From positions 1 through 37,459 of the forward strand of contig DVDT01000101.1 of assembly GCA_015296085.1 (NCBI GenBank): DNA of 37,459 bases. Direction: 5' to 3'. The position numbers and the translations under genes are program-made. Below are positions 15,999 to 25,150 of the stretch, piece after piece (the stretch's first letter is position 1; the number at the start of each line of letters is the position of its first letter). The stretch comes from Trichormus sp. M33_DOE_039 (GTDB lineage Bacteria > Cyanobacteriota > Cyanobacteriia > Cyanobacteriales > Nostocaceae). A model generated the notes under the pieces. That model was not told where the DNA came from and searched no databases. It saw nothing but the letters and a program-made list of their open reading frames with translations.

Positions 15999-16865
15999 TC
16001 AGCTATCTTTTGATTTGCTAGCCCCTTCGTGGAGTGATACTAGTTGATCTAATTCCTGCTGCATCTGACTGACTACTAATTCATAACATTCATTGACGTA
16101 TTGGCGATCGCTAGCAGCTGAACGTCCGTAGCGTTTAAATACAATTGGCGGGCAAACCCGCGTATGAATTTGTATAGGGAAGGGAATGTTCGGTAAAGGG
16201 CCAATTGCTAATCCCCAAGGCCAACCTAGATAAACGGGAAATACCTCTGGATCAATATTAAATAACCAAGGCAAACCCAACTCATGTAACCGTTCCATCA
16301 GCTTGTAGAAGTCAGCTAAGACAATCAGCGTATCATGCGCCCCGTAGGAAATTGCAGGTATAATCGGCACATTTTCCCGCAACGCTAATTTGATAAAACC
16401 TTGCCGTCCCGCAAAATAGATTTTGTTACGTAAATGATGGGGTCGAAACACATCTTCAGCCCCCCCAGGATACACCAGCACACTCGCACCAGAACGCAAA
16501 GCAGCGATCGCCATTTTGGGATGCGCCATAACCGCGCCAGTTTTCGCTGCTAATTGTGCGATTGGGAGACTGACTTGCCAAGCTTTGGGGTGCATCAGTC
16601 CATAAGCTGGTCTCTCAACACCAAAGCGGCGAAACCAGTCGTACATCATCATCAACATATCAGGTGCTGCTAGTCCTCCATTGTGAGAACCAACAATTAA
16701 GACTTTTTCCAGGGGTGGGATATGTTCCCAACCACTAGTTTGCACACGGAAGTAGTAATTGTAGAAGAAACCCAAAAAGGGCATGAGGGATTGGATGAAC
16801 TTTGGATCTCGTTCGTCTAAAGACCATCCGGGTTCGGTGTTCTGGGGATGTTGCTTGGTTAACAT
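15999..16865 (-). CDS. LPLAT-superfamily acyltransferase
   Basis: The 288-residue protein carries the acyltransferase block VLIVGSHNGGLAAPDMLM, where His and Asp are seven residues apart, a spacing found in several LPLAT/DGAT-like members. It is followed by VLVYPGGAEDVFRP (the E-D block), FIKLALRENVPIIP, and a C-terminal YLGWPWGLAIGPLPNIPFPI segment. It transfers acyl groups to a lipid hydroxyl. Cyanobacterial relatives of the Slr2103 type make acylglycerols or acylplastoquinol, so a neutral-lipid role is possible, but glycerophosphate acylation is not excluded. Moderate hydrophobic patches suggest a peripheral membrane enzyme. Confidence 0.82.
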   Translation of the reverse strand: MLTKQHPQNTEPGWSLDERDPKFIQSLMPFLGFFYNYYFRVQTSGWEHIPPLEKVLIVGSHNGGLAAPDMLMMMYDWFRRFGVERPAYGLMHPKAWQVSLPIAQLAAKTGAVMAHPKMAIAALRSGASVLVYPGGAEDVFRPHHLRNKIYFAGRQGFIKLALRENVPIIPAISYGAHDTLIVLADFYKLMERLHELGLPWLFNIDPEVFPVYLGWPWGLAIGPLPNIPFPIQIHTRVCPPIVFKRYGRSAASDRQYVNECYELVVSQMQQELDQLVSLHEGASKSKDS

Positions 16866-16924
16866 TTAGGAATTTTAGCAGCAGTTATGTTGTGTGGGGA
16901 GTGGTGGAGGAAATTAAACACATT

Positions 16925-16955
16925 CGCCCCTAAGCGTTCCCGTAGGGTAGGGGCG
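16925..16955. repeat. Dispersed palindrome CGCCCCTA/TAGGGGCG
   Basis: CGCCCCTA (16925-16932) and TAGGGGCG (16948-16955) are complementary arms around a 15-base loop. The arm sequence recurs in the longer palindrome at 30514-30576, so this belongs to a dispersed repeat type. Confidence 0.7.
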
Positions 16956-17050
16956 CAAAGGTATGCTGAGAGTGTTTTGAGATGAGGTATTTTTACTTTT
17001 GCTTGATTCGGTGATAGGCTATCTGCGTCAGGAGTGTAGAGGTAATGATA

Positions 17051-18151
17051 ATGAATAAGTTGCGGGTAGGATTACTGTTTGGGGGTCGTTCTGGGGAACA
17101 TGAAGTTTCTATTAGTTCAGCACGGGCGATCGCTAAAGCCCTAAGTGCGGCAGAAAATGCTCATAAGTATGAAATACTGCCTTTTTATATCGAAAAAAAT
17201 GGGCGTTGGCTAGCAGGAGAAGCCCCCCAACAAGTTCTGCAATCTGGTGTACCTCTGTTAGACACACAAAATTCTCCCGCGTCGGAAACACATGATCTAG
17301 TATCTCATGGCAAAACACCAGCCCTTGATCGTTGGCAATCGCCTTCTCAAGTTGCAGAAGTAGATGTGTGGTTTCCCATTCTGCACGGGCCGAATGGGGA
17401 AGACGGCACAATTCAGGGTTTACTGACTTTAATGCAAGTGCCATTCGTTGGTTCTGGGGTGTTAGGTTCGGCTTTAGGGATGGATAAGATAGCTATGAAA
17501 ATGGCCTTTGAGCAAGCAAGCATACCTCAAGTAAAATATAAAGCCGTCACCAGAGCGCAAGTATGGTCAAATCCTTGTGTGTTTCCTCAATTGTGCGACG
17601 AAATTGAGGCGGAACTCGGCTATCCTTGTTTTGTCAAACCTGCCAACCTCGGCTCATCAGTGGGGATTAGCAAAGTGCGATCGCGGCAAGAATTAGAAGC
17701 CGCTTTAGATCAAGCCGCTAGTTATGACCGTCGCATTATTGTAGAAGCCGGAGTCACAGCCAGAGAAATAGAATGTGCCGTTTTAGGTAATGACCAACCC
17801 CAAGCCTCTGTCGTTGGAGAGATTACGTTCAACAGCGATTTTTATGATTATGAAACTAAATATACGGAAGGTAGGGCAGATTTACTGATCCCCGCACCCA
17901 TTCCTGACAAAATTAGTCAAAAAGTTCAAGAATTAGCCATACAAGCCTTTGCTGCCGTGGATGCGGCTGGGTTAGCCAGAATTGATTTTTTCTATGTTGA
18001 AGCCACAGGGGAAGTCTTGATCAACGAGATTAACACTTTACCTGGTTTCACAGCTACTAGTATGTATCCTCAACTTTGGTCTTATAGCGGTGTTCCCTTT
18101 CCAGAATTAGTAGATCGCTTGATTCAGTTGGCTTTGGAGCGACACAAATAA
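17051..18151 (+). CDS. ddl: D-alanine--D-alanine ligase
   Basis: An ATP-grasp enzyme of 366 residues. It starts [20 protein letters not shown] (GGxSxEHxVS signature), has [20 protein letters not shown] (HGxxGEDG), the ATP-binding [19 protein letters not shown], the [16 protein letters not shown] region, and ends with [17 protein letters not shown] carrying the metal ligands E and N. It joins two D-alanines for peptidoglycan. It is slightly long because of an insert at about residues 75-100, common in cyanobacterial Ddl. An ATG at 17045 is also in frame; AGAGG at 17037-17042 is well spaced only for 17051. Confidence 0.95.
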   Translation: MNKLRVGLLFGGRSGEHEVSISSARAIAKALSAAENAHKYEILPFYIEKNGRWLAGEAPQQVLQSGVPLLDTQNSPASETHDLVSHGKTPALDRWQSPSQVAEVDVWFPILHGPNGEDGTIQGLLTLMQVPFVGSGVLGSALGMDKIAMKMAFEQASIPQVKYKAVTRAQVWSNPCVFPQLCDEIEAELGYPCFVKPANLGSSVGISKVRSRQELEAALDQAASYDRRIIVEAGVTAREIECAVLGNDQPQASVVGEITFNSDFYDYETKYTEGRADLLIPAPIPDKISQKVQELAIQAFAAVDAAGLARIDFFYVEATGEVLINEINTLPGFTATSMYPQLWSYSGVPFPELVDRLIQLALERHK

Positions 18152-18369
18152 AGGCAAAAGGTAAAAGGTAAACAGCAAAATTAAAGAGGCCTAGAGTATA
18201 GCTTCTGTTTTTCTACTCCCCCTGCTCCCCGCCCCTTGACCCCTGCCCCAATTTGTAGCCTAAATAGCACAAAAAAGTTACTATATTTTGAAAATTGGCT
18301 ACGGATACCTGATAGCTCGCCCCTTTAGTACAATCTATTGACTAGAGGGGAAACAATCTGTAATTGATC

Positions 18370-19002
18370 ATGGAAAACAGTCAAAGCTTACAGCATGAGC
18401 TAACCCAGGTAAACAGAACCAAAGCAGAAGCACAAAAAAGAAGTTCCAATCTTTTCATGTTCCTGCTGACACGCCATCCTTTGCTGTTATTGATCGGTTT
18501 TTTGGCAACGTGTCTAGGATCTGCAACCCTTGCTTTGTACAGCCTGATTCATGTGAGTGATGTGGAACAGGCTGAGTCAGAATCAGTCCCGGCTGTGGTG
18601 GAAGTACCTGTGACCACCAACACTGATATGAGTAATCCCATACCATTATGGATGGTGGTGGCGATCGCTCTCAGCTGCGCTAGTGGTTGCTGGGTGATTC
18701 TCCGCTTAGTTAACCAACCCAAACAACGTCCCACAGTTTCAAATCAACGTGTGGCTGCTGCTCGTCCATCAACAACCAAACGCCGCCAAAGATTAGCAAG
18801 GCAGACTTTAAAACCCCAACCTCTTTTCGCATCAGTAAAACCCTTGCCTGCGATCGCGCCACTGTCATCGCGTCAAGCATCCGTCATGAGCATTCTACCA
18901 CCAGAACAAAAGCATCCATTAGATAGCGGCAAGGAATCATTAGCGGATTTAGTAGATTGGCGTAAACACAATTCTCTGTCAGCTTTATTGCAAAAGTATT
19001 AA
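18370..19002 (+). CDS. Unknown protein with two transmembrane helices
   Basis: Unrecognised 210-residue protein. Residues about 32-58 (LTRHPLLLLIGFLATCLGSA) form a first membrane helix and about 93-115 (LWMVVAIALSCASGCWVIL) a second, with a short acidic loop between. The rest is a basic, Pro/Ser/Arg-rich cytosolic tail ending LADLVDWRKHNSLSALLQKY. By the positive-inside rule both ends are cytoplasmic. The TTG at 18364 would add two residues. It has no clear operon partner. Confidence 0.65.
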   Translation: MENSQSLQHELTQVNRTKAEAQKRSSNLFMFLLTRHPLLLLIGFLATCLGSATLALYSLIHVSDVEQAESESVPAVVEVPVTTNTDMSNPIPLWMVVAIALSCASGCWVILRLVNQPKQRPTVSNQRVAAARPSTTKRRQRLARQTLKPQPLFASVKPLPAIAPLSSRQASVMSILPPEQKHPLDSGKESLADLVDWRKHNSLSALLQKY

Positions 19003-19022
19003 TCTCTAGTTTTCGGGGTCAT

Positions 19023-19038
19023 CGAGGCGATCGCCTCG
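19023..19038. repeat. 16-bp perfect palindrome containing HIP1
   Basis: CGAGGCGATCGCCTCG is fully self-complementary and centred on the cyanobacterial HIP1 octamer. It lies 21 bp past the preceding stop and could fold, but no T-run follows. Confidence 0.7.
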
Positions 19039-19209
19039 GTTGGGACAGAGCATCGTTGAACTTTTAGCTAGTTGATGAAGTTTAAAGTCTGAATTTTGAA
19101 TTCCCCGAATGGGTTGACTCCTGCTCTGATACTATTTTCTGTAATTTCCTGGTCATCAGGAAAACTATTTGAATAAACATCAGACACGGTGAAATTAAGG
19201 AGGAGTGAA

Positions 19210-19647
19210 ATGGGACTGAGCGATGGACTCTTAGACCCTAAGAAAAAGGCTATGGTGGTGGATGACTGCTGCAACATGATCGAAACCCAGCTAGCAGCTA
19301 AGTCTGGTATTAGTGGAATTGCTCTGAGAACTGCCTTTGCTGCCTTAAAGGGAGTTAAACCAGGGTATATTCCCTACATTGTCGAACAGCTACTACCACC
19401 ATGCTTTAGCGCAATTGATCCTATCTGGAGCGAAGGTATACAAAAAGGCGACCCAGTAGCACATTTAGTTGCTAGTCGTTCTCACACGGCAGATGCTCTA
19501 CTCAGTGTCACCGATACTAGAGTTAAAAGTAGCACTCGCTCGATTGTGCGTGGAACATATGAAAAATTGCGTGGTTCAGCTAAACAACATATAGAAGAAG
19601 CAGTACCAGACTTTGCTCAGGTGATTGAAAATTATACAAAATCCTAA
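19210..19647 (+). CDS. DUF6918 family protein
   Basis: A 145-residue helical protein that starts GLSDGLLDPKKKAMVVDDCC and continues LAAKSGISGIALRTAFAALK, PGYIPYIVEQLLPP, WSEGIQKGDPVAHLV and RSIVRGTYEKLRGSAKQHIE. The pattern fits DUF6918, found in cyanobacteria and actinobacteria. Its function is unknown. AAGGAGG at 19197-19203 lies six bases before the ATG, so the GTG at 19189 is excluded. A perfect terminator follows. Confidence 0.85.
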   Translation: MGLSDGLLDPKKKAMVVDDCCNMIETQLAAKSGISGIALRTAFAALKGVKPGYIPYIVEQLLPPCFSAIDPIWSEGIQKGDPVAHLVASRSHTADALLSVTDTRVKSSTRSIVRGTYEKLRGSAKQHIEEAVPDFAQVIENYTKS

Positions 19648-19745
19648 CAAAGAGGCAGGGGGTAAAGCAGTGAGATCTTCTCTGTAAGATGCTTTGCGAA
19701 AGACTAGAACTTCTCTCCTGATCTCCCCTATCATCCTTGTCTCAC

Positions 19746-19772
19746 AAACCCCACGCCGGCGTGGGGTTTTTT
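19746..19772 (+). terminator. Perfect 24-bp palindromic terminator
   Basis: AAACCCCACGCC (19746-19757) and GGCGTGGGGTTT (19758-19769) are fully complementary and run into TTT. It ends the DUF6918 transcript and lies at the 3' end of the convergent small cysteine-rich gene, so it may serve both. Confidence 0.88.
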
Positions 19773-19950
19773 ATTTTGCATCACTCTCAAAAGAAACGCA
19801 AGGACTATCAACTTCCTGTGCTGGTTGAAATGAACTGCAAAAAATCACAGTGGAACAGTTAATTCCACTTTCGTCAGGGTGAACGCACTCTATTTCATCT
19901 TGTGCTTTGACATGAAAAGCACAATCACTGCACATGGTTTGACATGACAT
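19771..19950 (-). CDS. Small cysteine-rich protein (59 residues)
   Basis: A short gene read from the minus strand: MSCQTMCSDCAFHVKAQDEI, then ECVHPDESGINCSTVIFCSS and an acidic tail. Seven cysteines (at about 3, 7, 10, 24, 34, 40 and 51) in 59 residues, with a CxxxCxxC start, suggest a zinc or iron-sulfur binding site, or disulfides. AGGAG lies eleven bases before the ATG, and the stop abuts a strong terminator; this supports a real gene. I do not recognise a named family. It is convergent with the DUF6918 gene. Confidence 0.72.
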   Translation of the reverse strand: MSCQTMCSDCAFHVKAQDEIECVHPDESGINCSTVIFCSSFQPAQEVDSPCVSFESDAK

Positions 19951-20208
19951 AGTTGTAAATACTCCTGAGAACCGATGCAGTTTTGTTGTAATTCTTTATC
20001 TTTAATTTAAAAAAAATCTGAGAATAACACTACCTATTTTCCATAAATTTGCTGTATCCTAGATTTCCTTGGGTAATTTTTTCAACACTAAGTTCATAAA
20101 ACTTTCTTACGGATCTATATCATGATTCTTGAAGAACTTTATTATCTCTCCAAGAATCGACGTTTAGATTCTCTTTTTTCTGTAAATCTTTCAAACTGAG
20201 CAAAACAA

Positions 20209-20478
20209 ATGGATATAAGACTCATCAAAAAATCAGAAAAACTCCTCATGGAGAAAATAAAGATGATGGAAGAGGCTGAAGAACAAAATCTTCCAACTGA
20301 TAATCTTGATGTGCAAGAGCCAGTAGCAGAAGAAAAATCCAATCTATATATTGAAGCAAAACAACCATACTATATTCCGCAACGTGACTACCCTTTAGTT
20401 CAATCTGTGGGTAATTCTGGATGGCAAGTTTCTGATATTTGGCGAGATATCAGAGTCGATAATTTTTGCAATGATTAG
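20209..20478 (+). CDS. Unknown 89-residue protein
   Basis: Not recognised. The N-terminal half is a charged helix (RLIKKSEKLLMEKIKMMEEA), the middle is acidic and disordered, and the C-terminal half is aromatic-rich (YYIPQRDYPL, GWQVSDIWRDIR). No cysteine pair, signal peptide or membrane helix is evident. The ATG at 20209 has no clear Shine-Dalgarno. A weak hairpin (20491-20497 with 20504-20510) follows the stop. Confidence 0.55.
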   Translation: MDIRLIKKSEKLLMEKIKMMEEAEEQNLPTDNLDVQEPVAEEKSNLYIEAKQPYYIPQRDYPLVQSVGNSGWQVSDIWRDIRVDNFCND

Positions 20479-20801
20479 TTGCATAAATTGACCCATACAA
20501 TAATATGGGTTGATCAAAATAATGTGAGCAACTAAACATCATCTCTAGAATGATGGTCTTGATCACAGATAATTTTTTCTACTCATTTTTAAATATACAA
20601 AGAATTGTCCATGCTGTGAGTGTGAGAGGAATTGCTTCTAACACTCATGGTAGGCGATCGCTTTGTGGTATTAGGTTGGCATCAGACCCAGAAAAATAAC
20701 CTATTTGAGCAAAGGTAAAATACTAAACTCCTGAAGAATACCCTCTGCTCTCAGCATAGCTGCCTTGCCCGAAGGCGAGATAAACTTTTAGATTTATAGT
20801 C
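20479..20801. other. Intergenic region, no gene seen
   Basis: The 323-bp gap holds the weak hairpin ACCCATA/TATGGGT at 20491-20510 and one HIP1 site at about 20655. No coding sequence, RNA gene or convincing promoter was found. Confidence 0.5.
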
Positions 20802-21539
20802 ATGAAATTTATTGGTGTGGATTTAGGTTGGAAATCTCAACCTAGTGGGCTATGTTGCTTAAAACTGGTAGAAGGGAAAGTAGAATTAGTTGATTTAGAA
20901 CGCCAAGATGCGATCGCTCACATCCTAACTTGGATAGATAGCTGGGTAAAACCAGATGAATCTGCACTCATTGCTGTAGACGCGCCTACTCTCATTCCTA
21001 ACGCTACAGGTAGCCGTCTTCCTGATCAACTGACTCACAAATACTTTGGCAAATATCACGCAGGCTGTTATCCCGCTAACCAAAATCTCCCGTTTGCTGA
21101 ACGCACAATTAATTTTGGCTTAGAATTAGAATCCCGTGGTTTTATCCATGCACCCACCATCGAACCACAAACGCCAGGGAGATATCAAATCGAAGTCTTT
21201 CCCCACCCTGCCATAGTTCACTTATTTGGTTTAGAACGCATCCTAAAATACAAAAAAGGGCGTATCAGTGAACGCCGCTTAGAATTAATCAAACTCTATC
21301 AATATATTGTGGAAATTCTGCCTCAGTTTGAGCCTGCTTTGTGCATCGGTAGTTGGTTGACTGATGAAATTCCCTATACAGGTACAGAACTCAAAGCCAC
21401 GGAAGATAAACTCGATAGCCTCATCTGTGCATATGTGGCTGCTTACTGGTGGTATTGGGGAGAACAACGCAACTTAGTCTTAGGCGATCGCACTACAGGT
21501 TACATTGTCATTCCCAAGGAAGCGGGATCTGGGGACTAG
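20802..21539 (+). CDS. DUF429 domain protein (RNase H-like fold)
   Basis: The 245-residue protein begins MKFIGVDLGWKS, the first acidic strand of an RNase H-like nuclease fold. It continues with ESALIAVDAPTLIPN (second acidic strand), the HAGCYPANQNLPF segment, the RYQIEVFPHPAIVHLFG strand, and DKLDSLICAYVAAYW (final acidic helix). This order matches DUF429. Nuclease activity is predicted for the family but not demonstrated to my knowledge. It is convergent with the phosphorylase gene, with 44 bp between them. Confidence 0.82.
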   Translation: MKFIGVDLGWKSQPSGLCCLKLVEGKVELVDLERQDAIAHILTWIDSWVKPDESALIAVDAPTLIPNATGSRLPDQLTHKYFGKYHAGCYPANQNLPFAERTINFGLELESRGFIHAPTIEPQTPGRYQIEVFPHPAIVHLFGLERILKYKKGRISERRLELIKLYQYIVEILPQFEPALCIGSWLTDEIPYTGTELKATEDKLDSLICAYVAAYWWYWGEQRNLVLGDRTTGYIVIPKEAGSGD

Positions 21540-21583
21540 GGATTGGGGATTGGGTAAACCCCGTGCATCCCCTGTTCCCTACT

Positions 21584-24148
21584 TTACTCTGCCCAAGCGA
21601 TCAATCTGGGTTCATACAGACTAGACAAGTGTGGGTGTTTAGGTAATACCCGCAAAGACAAGCCTTGTAAACCAGAGGTGGTGTAGATAATATCAGCAGT
21701 GTAAACGCTTAATCCGTTTGTATCCTGTCCTTGGTAATCCATGACTACGGGTACAGCGTTGACAATCTCGCCGTTGGCATCAATTGAGCCTTGATATAGT
21801 TCTACTTGCACATCTTCATTTGTTAAAGTTGTCAAGTCAACTTTAGCTTTTACACCAACAGTTTGATTAACTTCTATATCTGCACTTGCAGATACATCAA
21901 TATCTTTGATTCTGATATTAAACCAGTGATCACCAAGTTTTGTTTTCCAAGCCGCTAATTCTTTGGCTGGAGCATAGTTATCGGAGTTCAAAGTATGATA
22001 GCGATCGCTAGCTGGGAAGTAAGCCCTTTGTGCATATTCCCTAACCATCCGCGCTGTATTGAAGAAAGGACAATTCAAGCGAATTGCATCTTTCATTTTG
22101 GCAACCCAAGGACGGGGTAAACCATCGACATCCCGATGATCATAGAATAGCGGTACTACTTCTTTTTCCAATAAATCGTAGAGAGCGTTAGCTTCTACTT
22201 CATCCTGGTAGTTGGGATCTTCATAGTTTTCGCCGTGACCAATTGCCCAACCTGTACGGACATAATCGGCTTCATCCCACCAACCATCTAGGACGCTGAG
22301 ATTAGGCAATCCATTCATGGCTGCTTTCATCCCACTAGTACCAGAGGCTTCACGGGGACGACGGGGTGTATTTAACCAGATATCGCAACCAGCCACCATC
22401 AATCGAGAAATATGAATGTCATAGTTAGGAACAAACACTATTTGTTTTTCTAAGTGTTGTTCCGTGATGAAGTGATTGATGTCGCGGATGAGTTCTTTAC
22501 CGGGAATATCTTTCGGGTGTGCTTTACCTGCAATTACGAACTGCACTTTGCGGCCTTTGTTGCCTAGTAAAATGCGCTTAATCCTTTCAATGTCTCGCAT
22601 CCACAGAGTAGCGCGTTTGTAGGTGGCGAAACGACGAGCAAAACCAATGGTTAAAACATTGGGATCGAGAACTTCTTGTGCCTGGGCAATTTCAGAGGGG
22701 GAAGCACCACGATCAAGTAGATGCTTGACTAAATGATCCCGCACATACAGAATCATATCTAAGCGACAACGCTCATGATTGCGCCACAACTCTTCATCAG
22801 GAATTGCTTCCATCCTCTCCCACAGGGGGCTATCTGGTGGGGTTGATGACCAATTTGGCCCTAGGTAGCGATCATACAACTCTTGAGTTGATTTAGCCAC
22901 ACAACTCCGGGCATGAACTCCGTTAGTAATGGCCGTAATTGGTACTTCCTCTACAGGGACTTTTTTCCACAAACCTTGGAACATTTGGCGGGATACCACA
23001 CCGTGCAGTTGGGCAACACCATTAGAAGCGGTTGCCATCTTTAAAGCTAGCACTGCCATACTAAAGGGGCCGGATAAATCTCCTGTATTTTCCCGTCCCA
23101 GTCCTAAAAATTGTTCTTTGGGTAAGTCGAAAATATCTGCATAGTAACCCAGGTAGTGCAGAATTTTGTCGGGGGGGAACAAGTCAATGCCAGCAGGGAC
23201 AGGTGTATGGGTAGTAAAGATATTACTGGACATTACCACCTGTTTAGCTTCGGCGTAACTCAACCCCTGTTCTTGAATCAACATCCGAATGCGTTCTAGG
23301 GCTGAGAAGGCGGCGTGACCTTCATTCATGTGATAGGCGGTGACTTCATATCCCAACGCCTTCAACATCTGGACACCACCAATCCCTAACATAATTTCTT
23401 GGTGGATACGCATATCGATATCACCACCATACAACTGATCTGTGATGTCGTGGTCGTAGGGATTGTTTGGTTCAATGTTGGTATCGAGCATATACAGGGG
23501 GACTGTTCCCACCTGTACTCGCCACACCCTAGCGTATACCTTCCGCCCTGGATAGTCTACGGCAATCCGCAGTTCCGAACCGTCGGCATTGCGTTCTAGG
23601 TGCAAGGGCATATTGTAGAAATCGTTAATGGGATAGCGTTCTTGTTGCCAACCATCCACATTGAGATACTGAGCAAAGTAGCCTTGCTGATACAGTAAAC
23701 CCACTCCCACCAACGGTAAGCCCAAGTCACTGGCAGATTTGAGGTGATCCCCTGCCAGTACACCTAAGCCGCCAGAATAGACAGGTAGACAATCTACCAA
23801 TCCAAATTCAGCCGAAAAATAGGCGTAACATTCTTTTGGTTTCTGACTGCGCTGTTTCTGATACCAAGTGCGTTCTTGCAAATAGTCTTCTAATTGACGG
23901 GCGGCACGATCCATTTGCGCCAGGAAGCCTTCATCTTCGACCACTTCCAAAAGCCGCGCTTGGCTGATTGTACCTAGCATCAATACTGGGTTGTGGTGGC
24001 TAGATTCCCACAAATCGGGGTCTAGGCGGCGAAATAAATCTTTAGTCTCTACATTCCAGTCCCAGTGTAAGTTGTACGCCAACTTCCGCATTGGTTCTAG
24101 TCTTGGCGGTAGTGAAGGAGAAACGTTGAATGTGCGAATCGGCTGCAT
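21584..24148 (-). CDS. glgP: Alpha-glucan phosphorylase
   Basis: The 854-residue enzyme starts with the DUF3417 extension (RKLAYNLHWDWN) and then ECYAYFSAEFGL, VYSGGLGVLAGDHLKSASDL and YHMNEGHAAF. The pyridoxal-phosphate lysine is in REASGTSGMKAAMNG, followed by VLDGWWDE. It releases glucose-1-phosphate from glycogen or maltodextrin. The N-terminal extension marks it as the bacterial alpha-glucan phosphorylase type rather than the plant-like long form. It sits alone between DUF429 and an unknown gene. Confidence 0.95.
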   Translation of the reverse strand: MQPIRTFNVSPSLPPRLEPMRKLAYNLHWDWNVETKDLFRRLDPDLWESSHHNPVLMLGTISQARLLEVVEDEGFLAQMDRAARQLEDYLQERTWYQKQRSQKPKECYAYFSAEFGLVDCLPVYSGGLGVLAGDHLKSASDLGLPLVGVGLLYQQGYFAQYLNVDGWQQERYPINDFYNMPLHLERNADGSELRIAVDYPGRKVYARVWRVQVGTVPLYMLDTNIEPNNPYDHDITDQLYGGDIDMRIHQEIMLGIGGVQMLKALGYEVTAYHMNEGHAAFSALERIRMLIQEQGLSYAEAKQVVMSSNIFTTHTPVPAGIDLFPPDKILHYLGYYADIFDLPKEQFLGLGRENTGDLSGPFSMAVLALKMATASNGVAQLHGVVSRQMFQGLWKKVPVEEVPITAITNGVHARSCVAKSTQELYDRYLGPNWSSTPPDSPLWERMEAIPDEELWRNHERCRLDMILYVRDHLVKHLLDRGASPSEIAQAQEVLDPNVLTIGFARRFATYKRATLWMRDIERIKRILLGNKGRKVQFVIAGKAHPKDIPGKELIRDINHFITEQHLEKQIVFVPNYDIHISRLMVAGCDIWLNTPRRPREASGTSGMKAAMNGLPNLSVLDGWWDEADYVRTGWAIGHGENYEDPNYQDEVEANALYDLLEKEVVPLFYDHRDVDGLPRPWVAKMKDAIRLNCPFFNTARMVREYAQRAYFPASDRYHTLNSDNYAPAKELAAWKTKLGDHWFNIRIKDIDVSASADIEVNQTVGVKAKVDLTTLTNEDVQVELYQGSIDANGEIVNAVPVVMDYQGQDTNGLSVYTADIIYTTSGLQGLSLRVLPKHPHLSSLYEPRLIAWAE

Positions 24149-24586
24149 AGGTTAGCAAAGTTCCTAGTATAGCTATGGCTATTGTTGACTGTCTTTACCC
24201 AATGTTGCCAATTCTTTATACTATGTTTGTAAAATTGCCCTGACTTTGTTAAGCATTGAAATTTACAAAATTTGATTGGCTATTAGTTCATCCTAATGGT
24301 ATTTCTTGCTATTTGCTCATCCTAAAAATTTATACTTAAATTCCGTAAAATTTAATGATTTTTTTATAAATTTTCAACTGTATAAGGGTTTCACAAATAA
24401 TCATTAATTTTGTTTAATATCTTTTTAGGTTTGCCGAGTTAATGATGATCCCAAAATAATAATTATATTTATTGAAAACTTATATAAAATCTGGTATCAG
24501 TATCACACTAAATTTTGGGAAAAAGCGATGCCTGCGGCGATGCTCACCCTACAATCATCTAGATTGATGATATTTTTGATGAAATT
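24149..24586. other. Intergenic region upstream of glgP, no gene seen
   Basis: The 438-bp AT-rich gap must hold the glgP promoter, but no clear -35/-10 pair stands out. The short phrase CATCCTAA repeats at about 24290 and 24320. A GC-rich fragment (about 24527-24553) looks like part of a dispersed repeat. Nothing coding was found. Confidence 0.5.
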
Positions 24587-24892
24587 TCATGTACCGAGTG
24601 AAGGTTGCTCATGGGTATTTTTGGTCATACTCAGAGCCACTGCTGCGGCGAAAGTCATTTCAGCTGCGGCTAAGTAAGCCTGTTTGAGACTTGATTTATT
24701 TTCCTGACTTTTTTGACGACGCGACTCGCGCTGTACTTTTCCAGATGCGATCGCTCTTTGCAAAAGAATTAACGCATCCACATCTTCAGAGTCATAATTT
24801 GACTGTAAAAGTGTGTTAATTTGGTTTTGGGCTACGATTCCCAAGTAACCAATGCTTAAAGCTTGTTGGGCGATTTCTTTAATTAAAGTCAT
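24587..24892 (-). CDS. Unknown 101-residue protein
   Basis: Unrecognised, all-helical protein. It starts MTLIKEIAQQALSIGYLGIV, has NQINTLLQSNYDSEDVDAL, a basic linker QRESRRQKSQENK and an alanine-rich helix (AYLAAAEMTFAAAVALSM). The alanine helix is too weakly hydrophobic to call a membrane segment. The ATG at 24892 with GGAAA before it is preferred over the TTG at 24904. Proteins of this kind occur as hypotheticals in filamentous cyanobacteria. Confidence 0.6.
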   Translation of the reverse strand: MTLIKEIAQQALSIGYLGIVAQNQINTLLQSNYDSEDVDALILLQRAIASGKVQRESRRQKSQENKSSLKQAYLAAAEMTFAAAVALSMTKNTHEQPSLGT

Positions 24893-25108
24893 AATTTCCG
24901 TCAAGATTGTGAGTTAACGGTGATATTTCAGACATTTAAAAATGCAGAAGGGAAGGTAATTTCTAATTGTCCATGAGGATATCATGTCCGTTACTGCTGT
25001 TTTGATTGTCTTCAAAATTTATAATGTAAGCTATCAACTACACATCACCCTATTGGATTACCTGATTGGGTGATTGACAAATTTGTCTTAATAGCTAAAA
25101 GAATCTTA

Positions 25109-25136
25109 TACCTGGATTTTGGAGAATATCCAGGTA
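25109..25136 (-). terminator. Hairpin after the copper amine oxidase gene
   Basis: TACCTGGAT (25109-25117) and ATCCAGGTA (25128-25136) are complementary around a 10-base loop, 15 bp past the stop. The minus-strand flank is only moderately T-rich, so termination is probable but not certain. Confidence 0.55.
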
Positions 25137-25150
25137 AATTAATTAATCAA

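Noticed and set aside
20122-20199. 25-codon open frame (MILEELYYLSKNRRLDSLFS...) just before the 89-residue gene, with an 8-bp hairpin inside
   Set aside because: Could be a leader peptide, but there is no Shine-Dalgarno, no biased residue content and no attenuator pairing that I could trace.
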